DNA of 64,000 bases, taken from contig CAZJLJ010000002.1 in assembly GCA_964546935.1 (NCBI GenBank), positions 1 to 64,000 of the forward strand, written 5' to 3'. The stretch's first letter is position 1. Each line of letters opens with the position of its first letter. Shown here in pieces: positions 1 through 6,951 of this stretch. A program made the translations under genes and the position numbers. Under the pieces are notes generated by a model. That model saw nothing but the letters and a program-made list of their open reading frames with translations, was not told the origin of the DNA and did not search any database. Source of the DNA: JALYTY01 sp964546935. Its GTDB lineage: Bacteria; Vulcanimicrobiota; Vulcanimicrobiia; Vulcanimicrobiales; Vulcanimicrobiaceae.

Positions 1-19
1 CGACGGCATTCCGGCCGCT

Positions 20-480
20 CTACGTACTCCAGAGCGACGGCTTCCCCCTACCGTTAAACGGGGCCCTACCGAGTCGATACTGGTCCGCGTACCGGATGAG
101 CTTGGATTGATTATTCCGGGTCTTATCTACGCGCAGCGAGCCCTTGATAACGTCTACATCTTCTATCGGCACAAGGAACACATCGTTATTGTCCGCGCAA
201 TAGACGGCGAAGTATTCGATTTCGCCGACATACTTGCGGCTCGCGACGCCGTTTCTATGCGTGTGAGTACTGCAGCAATTGAAAATGATGACGCCTTTTC
301 TAAGCCGTCCTGTTTTCACTTGAACGCGGCAAAGCACCCCGGCTATTTCAACGATGAGATCGGTAGCGCTGATTTTCTCCGAAGGGAAAGGGCCACCCGA
401 TGACCGGTCTGAACGAACGCCGCGAGTACCACGGCCTCGGAAATGTCTCCGGTCCTTTTCGTATCTCGTTTCATCTGCAT
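20..480 (-). pseudogene. PD-(D/E)XK endonuclease-like gene with two frameshifts
   Basis: The protein resembles the small PD-(D/E)XK endonuclease family related to group I intron homing enzymes. The frame starting at 480 (or 474) gives MKRDTKRTGDISE, continues to GHRVAL, then runs out of frame. A second frame resumes with DLIVEIAG and the catalytic-like VQVKTG and runs to the stop at 20. Removing one base from the AAA run at 387-389 and one from the GG at 362-363 (plus-strand coordinates) restores VALPFGENQRYDLIVE, the expected family core with its Asp. Total length would be about 150 residues. Either the gene decayed by two single-base insertions or the assembly has two indel errors. It lies just downstream of tRNA-Gly and is in the same orientation. 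Confidence 0.65.
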
Positions 481-522
481 TAACCAAGCGTACGAAACGA
501 GATTGCCAACTGGGTGGCACAA

Positions 523-596
523 TGGAGCGGGCGGCGGGAATCGAACCCGCGCTGTCTGCTTGGAAGGCAGAAGCACTACCACTATGCAACGCCCGC
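523..596 (-). tRNA. tRNA-Gly (anticodon UCC)
   Basis: Read on the minus strand, the acceptor stem GCGGGCG (596-590) pairs with CGCCCGC (533-527). The anticodon loop CTTCCAA gives anticodon TCC. The T-loop is TTCGATT. The discriminator is T and a genomically encoded CCA follows at 525-523. Class I, 71 nt plus CCA. It lies 10 nt downstream of tRNA-Tyr, so the pair is probably cotranscribed; a Tyr-Gly pairing is common in bacteria, often followed by tRNA-Thr and tuf, which are absent here. Confidence 0.97.
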
Positions 597-606
597 AAAT
601 TGAAAC

Positions 607-694
607 TGGTGGGCAGGGCTGGATTCGAACCAGCGTAGCGCGTTAGCGCGCCAGATTTACAGTCTGGTGCCATTAACCACTCGGCCACCTACCC
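607..694 (-). tRNA. tRNA-Tyr (anticodon GUA)
   Basis: This is a class II tRNA with acceptor stem GGGTAGG/CCTGCCC and anticodon arm CCAGA-CTGTAAA-TCTGG, giving anticodon GTA. It has a long GC-rich variable arm (GCGCGCTAACGCGC) and T-loop TTCGAAT. Discriminator A and CCA are encoded at 610-607. It is upstream of, and in the same direction as, tRNA-Gly. Confidence 0.97.
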
Positions 695-747
695 ACGCGT
701 CACGGCACCACGGTACGATACCATGCGTCCCGAGTCCTCGCAAGGCC

Positions 748-1188
748 TTAGAGCGGAGCATTGTACTTATAGAAATGCCCCTCGCGCGTCCAGCCGGCTC
801 TCTCGTAGACCGACTGCGCAGTGTGATTGTCGATCGCCGTTTCTAGAAACATCCCGGTCGCTTTGGACTCTCGCGCGTAAGCGATCGCGGCGTTAAGCAA
901 CTGCGTCGCGGCGCCGCTTCGGCGAGCCTGCGGCGCGACAAAGAGATCCTCGAGAATGAGTGCCCTTCCCAAATGCACTGTGCTGAACGTAGAAAAGAGC
1001 TGCATGAAGGCGATCGGCTCGCCGTTCTCTTCAGCCACAAAAACGACGCCGCTGCCGTCTCGAAGGTGCTCCTCCATGAACGCGCGCTCGCGCGCCGGAT
1101 CGGATTCTTGTTTGTAAAAGCGGCGATAACCCCAAACGAGGGGCAATAAGTTTTCGAGATCATTGATTCCAGCTCTGCGAATTTCCAT
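748..1188 (-). CDS. GNAT family N-acetyltransferase
   Basis: A 146-residue single-domain acetyltransferase of the GNAT fold, expected to transfer an acetyl group from acetyl-CoA to an amine; the substrate cannot be read from the sequence. The acetyl-CoA-binding motif A is QARRSGAA at residues 87-94, preceded by the beta-strand LILEDLFV, and the C-terminal part has the usual SVYERAGW segment. The start lies one base after the stop of the S9 peptidase, so it is the last gene of the 9.9-0.7 kb transcription unit. Its link to the peptidase (for example N-acetylation of amino acids or peptides) is only suggested by position. Confidence 0.88.
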   Translation of the reverse strand: MEIRRAGINDLENLLPLVWGYRRFYKQESDPARERAFMEEHLRDGSGVVFVAEENGEPIAFMQLFSTFSTVHLGRALILEDLFVAPQARRSGAATQLLNAAIAYARESKATGMFLETAIDNHTAQSVYERAGWTREGHFYKYNAPL

Positions 1189-1189
1189 T

Positions 1190-3193
1190 TTAGCGCAAAT
1201 ATTTCTCCAGCCAGTCCAGCCATAAACCTGTGAGTTCTTCGGTATTCACCGGCGTGCTCGGTCCATGCGAGGACGCGTTGAACTGCACGAACTTCACCGT
1301 CCGGTGGTTGTCGAGCAGCGCCCGGTACATCGAATAAGACATGGTTGTCGGCACGACAGTATCGCCCGTGGTGCTCCAGATAAGCATCGGCGTTGTTATC
1401 TGCGTCGCATACGTAATCGGAGATTGGTCGATATAGATCTTCATCCCGTTGCCCACGTACGGACGCGCGCCTAAGTAGTAGCGATTCTGAACGTTCGTGA
1501 CGGAGAGATTGTACTCTTCAATCTCATCGTTTACGGCAGCGCCGGAGATCGCGGCTTTCCAGTCGTGGTTCTGCGTCGCGAGCCAGGACGTTAGCAATCC
1601 TCCGTACGACCATCCGCAAAGCGCGACACGTTCCGGATCGACGCGCGGAAGGTTTTTCACCGCCGCAACGCCGCTCATGATATCCGCCGATGGACCGCGA
1701 ACCGTATCGCGATAGATCGCCGTCATGTAACGGTTGCCGTGATCGTCGCCGCCGCGGTAGTTCGGCTGAAACACGATGAAGCCGCGCGACGCGAGGAGCT
1801 GCGCTTCGGGCCACGATTCCCACACGAATTCGTCGATACTCGCGAGTCCCGGACCGCCGTGCGGAAATACGACGAGAGGATAACGCTTGTCGCCGGTCAT
1901 CACGGGCGGAAACGTCAACACGCCGTTCTCCGGTTCGCCATTCGGGCCGGTCCAGTGGTACTGCGTCATCCGCCCGATTTGAATGTGCCGCAGCCAGTCA
2001 TTGAAATGGGTGATTTGCTTCGGACGATCGCCGATCGCGTGAATGTAGTAAAGCTCGCGTGCGTGCGTGGGGTCCGTCGCAACAAATGCGACGCCACCAT
2101 TGGGCGCAACCGAGGCCGCTATTCCGGAATCGAACGTGCTGCTGCTGTAGGAATCACACGTGATATTGAGTTTGCCAAGCGGCACGATTGCGACGGTGCC
2201 GTCGATGCCGATCTTCCAAGCAGTTGCATGAGGACCGTCGTCGCCGCAGGTCAGAAAGGCGCGTGCCCCGGGCATCCATAGCGCTCCGCCGATATTGCGG
2301 TCGAGATTTCGCGACACGATCGTATCGCGCCCATCACGCAAAAGGTGCAGTGTGTTTTGCGCTAAGTACGCGCCGTCTTGCGGATACCAATACGCCATTG
2401 CGCCGCCTAAAGACGGCATCGGCGTCAATTCGTAGTGGGGATTGGCCGTAATCTTCTGCGCCGCACCCGTCGTAACGTCGATCGAATGAATCGTCGAATA
2501 CTCGTCGTCGCCCACGTTCGTATCCTCGACGCGAGTGTAGAGCAAACGGCGCTCATCGCTGCTCCAAGCGAATTGCGAAGTAAAAATGCCGCCCGGATCG
2601 GTCGGCGCGATCGACCAAGATCCGTGCGTCAGGCGTTTCGCGGAGTTGCCGTGGTTAGACCACAGCCACAGATGCACCGGCGGCGTAGGAACCGTTTGCG
2701 CGTAGTCGTTGTCCGAAACTTCGAAATAATCGCGCGTGCTAGGCGCATCGTACGCTGCGAACGCGATCTCGGCGCCGTCCGGCCGCCACGCAAAGTCCTC
2801 AACGTCGTTCACCGCGTGCGTTACCACGTGCGCTGTTGTATCGTCTTTCCGCACCACCAATTGATAGTGCTCACCGGTACTGGGGCGAATGAGAAATGCA
2901 AGGACATTACCATCGGGCGACCATCGTGGAACGCAAACGTCGTGCCCATGAAAGACGAGCGAAACCTTTCCGGTCGCGACGTCGGCGATCCATAAATCGT
3001 GAACGTACGTCGCATGCGCGTAGTCCGGCGTAATGCTTATAAATGCGACCCGGCGACCGTCACGGGCGATCGCCGGTTCTTCTACATTTACGATTCTACG
3101 GCTATCGGAGATCTGAAGAGGCCGCGCGCCTGCCGGACAGCACGATAGTGCTGCCGCGGCAAGCGCCACAACCGCCAGAAGGCGGAACTTCAC
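1190..3193 (-). CDS. S9 family prolyl-oligopeptidase-type serine peptidase
   Basis: A 667-residue peptidase of the S9 (acylaminoacyl-peptidase/prolyl oligopeptidase) type. An N-terminal signal peptide (about residues 1-24, ending CCPAGARP) predicts export; a lipoprotein Cys is possible. Residues about 30-400 form a WD40/TolB-like beta-propeller with repeats such as PRWSPDGN. The alpha/beta-hydrolase domain follows, with nucleophile GWSYGG (Ser529), Asp611 in STTGDTVVP and His643 in NASSHGPST, a complete catalytic triad. The family cleaves short peptides or removes N-terminal acyl-amino acids. Its start overlaps the TonB receptor stop by 4 bases (ATGA), suggesting coupled translation and a role in digesting peptides handled by the neighbouring outer-membrane system. 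Confidence 0.93.
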   Translation of the reverse strand: MKFRLLAVVALAAAALSCCPAGARPLQISDSRRIVNVEEPAIARDGRRVAFISITPDYAHATYVHDLWIADVATGKVSLVFHGHDVCVPRWSPDGNVLAFLIRPSTGEHYQLVVRKDDTTAHVVTHAVNDVEDFAWRPDGAEIAFAAYDAPSTRDYFEVSDNDYAQTVPTPPVHLWLWSNHGNSAKRLTHGSWSIAPTDPGGIFTSQFAWSSDERRLLYTRVEDTNVGDDEYSTIHSIDVTTGAAQKITANPHYELTPMPSLGGAMAYWYPQDGAYLAQNTLHLLRDGRDTIVSRNLDRNIGGALWMPGARAFLTCGDDGPHATAWKIGIDGTVAIVPLGKLNITCDSYSSSTFDSGIAASVAPNGGVAFVATDPTHARELYYIHAIGDRPKQITHFNDWLRHIQIGRMTQYHWTGPNGEPENGVLTFPPVMTGDKRYPLVVFPHGGPGLASIDEFVWESWPEAQLLASRGFIVFQPNYRGGDDHGNRYMTAIYRDTVRGPSADIMSGVAAVKNLPRVDPERVALCGWSYGGLLTSWLATQNHDWKAAISGAAVNDEIEEYNLSVTNVQNRYYLGARPYVGNGMKIYIDQSPITYATQITTPMLIWSTTGDTVVPTTMSYSMYRALLDNHRTVKFVQFNASSHGPSTPVNTEELTGLWLDWLEKYLR

Positions 3194-6100
3194 AAACGAA
3201 TCTTGACGTCGAAATACATGTTAAACGGGTTAACCGTCGATGTCGTCGTGTCATTGTAAGTACCAAAGACCGGTTGGTACGGATAGCGCAGGATCGTCTG
3301 CACGTTGTCGCCCGGATTGTAACCGTTTCCAACCGGAGTGATAAGCTGACCTCCCACGTTTGAATAGCTGCAAGCATAGCGGTTCGAGAAGTAAGTGAAC
3401 GCGGTTTGCTGACCGCCGAAACAGGTATTGATAACGTTCGCCAAGGTGATCGTACCCGTCACGCGTGGGCTGAAGTCGTAGCTAATGCGCAAATGTCCAA
3501 GCAGTTGCGCAGGTTGACGGAACGCTCCGATTCCATCGAAGTTTCCTGTGTAGGGGTCCGGGATTACGATGCTGGTAGGACACAGATTGGCGTCGTATGG
3601 TGAACCGCCCGCTCCGCCATACGGATACCGCGGATCGCCTGAAACGGAGCTCGCGAGTCCCGCACATCCGGAAGAGGCGGGGTCGACACCCGGCGTCGTC
3701 TCCGGTGCGCCGTACCGGTTGCCCGCAACGTATTGGAACGAAGGGGAAATGGCGAGCTTCTTATGTTTGTATTGGAGAATCACCGTTGCGACATACGGAT
3801 AGGTATACGCATTGACGCCCGTTCCGACACCACCGGGAATCGTTGAATACGGCAGATAGCGAGCGTTCGGATCGAGCAATGCTTGCGCCGGCGCATTCCA
3901 ATACGGATTTGCAACTGAAGTTGGCGCGCACGCTGTATCGGGGCTGCCCGCGGCGTAGCACGGCGCTGCCGCAACACCAGAGGTCGTGGTACCGCACAAC
4001 GGCGCTCCGAACTGCGTTTTCCCGAAAAACCGCCCACCGGGCGCACAGTCTTTCGTGTACGCGTTGTAGTTCGAGATGTCGGCGTTGATTGGAGAAAGAA
4101 TCGTCGTGCCGTTCGATAGCGTATTGAACTTCAAATCCGCGTACGTGTAAGCGAACCCTAACTGAGCTGCAAACCCGTCGCGATCGAAGCTTCCTTTGGT
4201 AAAGGCGAATTCAAAGCCGCGCGACGTTTGTTCGCCCGCATTAAGCCCCGAGATAAAGCCCTGCTTGATGTTAAGATAGAAGTTTTCGATTTGATCGTGA
4301 GTCTGCCGCAAGAAAGGCGTCAGCTTTAAAGACATGTCGGTGCCTTTGAAATGCTGCTCCCACGAGAAATCGTAGTTGTACGAAACGGGCGGACGCACTT
4401 CGTGTCCCGGCGTGGTAAAGCCCAGCGGATAGAATAGCGCGATCTGATCCGGCAGGTTTTGGTTCAGTGCATTATATTGCTCGTACGCCCCCGACGGCTG
4501 TTCGATATACTTTCCATAACTGGCACGCAACACCGTGTCGGGAGTAACAGTATACGTAGCGCCGACACGTGGCTGGAAAATGTTGTACGTAAAGGTCTGA
4601 CTGGGGACGTTGGTTAGCGTCGTATTTTGGTATTGCGATCCGAGAGTCGAACACTGAGTCGTAGGATCGAAAGCCGGAGAGGTTTCGATTGTTGATTTAT
4701 CAACGAGCGTCAGATTCTGGGTGTTGAAGCACGTGTCTTGATTGAACGCGTTGAACCAAAACGCGCGCGCGGGCGATCCGGTCGTATCGGCGCCGATGTA
4801 CTTATAGTTGTCCAAACGCAGCCCGAGATTCAAGAGCAATTTCTCGCTCGGACGCCACTCGTCAGTGAGCGCATATCCTGTGAAAATCGGTTTTACGCTA
4901 TTGTATTTTCCTGACTGCCCGTTTTCGACCGTGTATAAAGAGCAGGGTCCCGTTCCGCAGGTGTAATTCAAAAGGTTCGATTGTGTAAGGTCGCCGGCTG
5001 CTGCGCCGCTCGTATTGCTAGTCAAAGCACCGTTGCTAAACGTTGCAGCGAGCGAAGCAAAGGTCGGCGTCATCGCGGTTGCAACCGCGCTTCCCGTTCC
5101 GCACGAAGTCGGGATCGCAGCGCCTGCAGGCAGCAGCGTTCCCGTTGAGTCATAGATCGAATAACATGCTCCGCTCAGCAGACTATTCGGATTCACCAAC
5201 ACGCCGAACGCGTCCGCATCGCCGAACATTTGATTGTTGTTCATGCGCAGCGAAGTAGCTGTCACATACGATGCTTCGGCTTGAAGGAGATGCTTGGCAC
5301 CGAATTGCTTAGTGAAGTTTCCGCTCAAGCCGCGGGTGTGGTTGCTAACTTCGTAGTCGCCCGAATAGAAGCCCGAAATCGGCTGCCATGAAGACACCGC
5401 GCCTGCGGAGATGTAGTCCGAGTAATATGTATATCCGTACACGCGCACGAACGAATCGTTCGTGAAGGCGTGCTGATATTGGAGTTTAACGATCCCTTGA
5501 TTGTTGTACTGAATGTCGCGCGTCGTCAGAGGGAGCGGTGCAAAGAGCGCACGGTTCGACGGCGATGAAGGGAATAGATACGGCGTTACGAGCGATGCGC
5601 TTGCATCGGTCAAGAAGGTTCCCGGCGCACCCCCGAACTGGTAAGAATCGGTGTAGAACGGCAAAACGCCGGGCCCGTACGTTGTGCCCTGGAAGTTGTT
5701 CAGTCCTTCATCCAGCGGTGAGATATAAAGCTGCGTCTGAATGGAATCGTTGTCGTAGAGCAGCTGGATATCGTCATGCAATCCGTCGTGCTTGTGCGGG
5801 ACGGCGAAGTGAAAATTGAACACCGAGGTGCGATCCTGGACGCCGGCCGGCGATACCGTACCGAAGTTGATCGGCCCAAGAATGTAACCCGGGAACGGGC
5901 CGGATCCATCGCCTACGTAGCCCCCGATGTTCGGCGAGCCGTTCGTGAAGCACGACGGCGGCGCAGTCGCGGTAAGCGGCGGCGGCTGGCAGCTATCCAA
6001 CGGCGCGCCGAATTCATTCTGATACGAAGCGCCGTTCTGCTGATCGATGTAACGGAATTGTTGATTGTATCCGCCGATGCCGGCGTAATAACTGAAACGC

Positions 6101-6951
6101 CGGTCCGGCGATGCGCCGCCTCCTTCAAACTGGAAACTGTGATAATACGCCGGCGTTCCCGCTGCGGCGTCGAACGATGCGTAGCCCGGCGACGTACCGC
6201 TCTTGATTACCTGATTGATGAATCCCGCAAGACCTTGCGCTTCAGCACCGGCCGGGGTGGCTCCGGTGTAGACTTGCAACTCTAGCTGGCCGAGCGACGA
6301 GGCGCCGCTCGAGGGATAGTTGTCGAATGCGCGATTGACGGGAATGCCGTCGAACTCGTACCCAATCTCTGTTGCGTCGCCGCCGCGGACGTGAACGGCC
6401 TGAAGATAACCGTTTTGATTCGTCGGCACATAGGCGCCGGGCACGGATGCAATCGCCGAGTACGCGCTATTCAAATTGCCGCCGCCGCCAAGGACGCTCG
6501 TTCGTTCTTGTTGCGCGGCATTGATCGAATAGACGTCGGCGGTCGTACCGGACCGAACGAGCTCTCCCGAGCTGCGCGATGTAACGGTTGCGATGGTCCT
6601 CAACGCTTTGTGCATGGTCACCGACACGATCTGTGAAGCATCGGCGAAGACCGCAATGCCCGCAACCGAGACGTTGTTGAACCCTTCTTTTTCTACAGCG
6701 ATCGTGTATTCGTCGGGCGCAAGCGAAACGAAAGCGAAGTGTCCGCTCGCATCCGTTCTACTGCTTACCGTTTGCGACGGACTGGTTGCGGTGATCGAAG
6801 CGCCCGCAATAGGCGCATTATTTTCATCCCTAATGTTGCCGCTTAGCGTTCCCGTCGTTCCGGCCAACACGTCAATAGGCGCGACGGTGAGGAGAAACGC
6901 AGCCGCGACCGCTGCACTGACGAACCGTAGAAAACCTCGCGAGGATGTCAT
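3190..6951 (-). CDS. TonB-dependent receptor with carboxypeptidase-like regulatory domain
   Basis: A 1253-residue outer-membrane protein. A signal peptide (about 1-30) is followed by a CarboxypepD_reg/CNA-B-like beta-sandwich (about 32-115: GTLSGNIRDENNAPIAG, TDASGHFAFVSLAPDEY). A plug domain (about 140-260) includes VHVRGGDATEIGYEFDGIP, and the long remainder reads as a 22-strand barrel rich in Tyr, Asn and Gly, as in the large oar-like receptors. The ligand is unknown. It overlaps the upstream propeller gene and the downstream S9 peptidase by 4 bases each, so the three proteins are probably made in a fixed ratio. No adjacent SusD-like lipoprotein is visible. This is the strongest evidence for an outer membrane in the window. 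Confidence 0.92.
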   Translation of the reverse strand: MTSSRGFLRFVSAAVAAAFLLTVAPIDVLAGTTGTLSGNIRDENNAPIAGASITATSPSQTVSSRTDASGHFAFVSLAPDEYTIAVEKEGFNNVSVAGIAVFADASQIVSVTMHKALRTIATVTSRSSGELVRSGTTADVYSINAAQQERTSVLGGGGNLNSAYSAIASVPGAYVPTNQNGYLQAVHVRGGDATEIGYEFDGIPVNRAFDNYPSSGASSLGQLELQVYTGATPAGAEAQGLAGFINQVIKSGTSPGYASFDAAAGTPAYYHSFQFEGGGASPDRRFSYYAGIGGYNQQFRYIDQQNGASYQNEFGAPLDSCQPPPLTATAPPSCFTNGSPNIGGYVGDGSGPFPGYILGPINFGTVSPAGVQDRTSVFNFHFAVPHKHDGLHDDIQLLYDNDSIQTQLYISPLDEGLNNFQGTTYGPGVLPFYTDSYQFGGAPGTFLTDASASLVTPYLFPSSPSNRALFAPLPLTTRDIQYNNQGIVKLQYQHAFTNDSFVRVYGYTYYSDYISAGAVSSWQPISGFYSGDYEVSNHTRGLSGNFTKQFGAKHLLQAEASYVTATSLRMNNNQMFGDADAFGVLVNPNSLLSGACYSIYDSTGTLLPAGAAIPTSCGTGSAVATAMTPTFASLAATFSNGALTSNTSGAAAGDLTQSNLLNYTCGTGPCSLYTVENGQSGKYNSVKPIFTGYALTDEWRPSEKLLLNLGLRLDNYKYIGADTTGSPARAFWFNAFNQDTCFNTQNLTLVDKSTIETSPAFDPTTQCSTLGSQYQNTTLTNVPSQTFTYNIFQPRVGATYTVTPDTVLRASYGKYIEQPSGAYEQYNALNQNLPDQIALFYPLGFTTPGHEVRPPVSYNYDFSWEQHFKGTDMSLKLTPFLRQTHDQIENFYLNIKQGFISGLNAGEQTSRGFEFAFTKGSFDRDGFAAQLGFAYTYADLKFNTLSNGTTILSPINADISNYNAYTKDCAPGGRFFGKTQFGAPLCGTTTSGVAAAPCYAAGSPDTACAPTSVANPYWNAPAQALLDPNARYLPYSTIPGGVGTGVNAYTYPYVATVILQYKHKKLAISPSFQYVAGNRYGAPETTPGVDPASSGCAGLASSVSGDPRYPYGGAGGSPYDANLCPTSIVIPDPYTGNFDGIGAFRQPAQLLGHLRISYDFSPRVTGTITLANVINTCFGGQQTAFTYFSNRYACSYSNVGGQLITPVGNGYNPGDNVQTILRYPYQPVFGTYNDTTTSTVNPFNMYFDVKIRL

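Noticed and set aside
5913..6285. Long open frames opposite the TonB receptor and other large genes
   Set aside because: They are antisense shadows of GC-rich coding sequence, with Arg-rich low-complexity translations and no ribosome sites.
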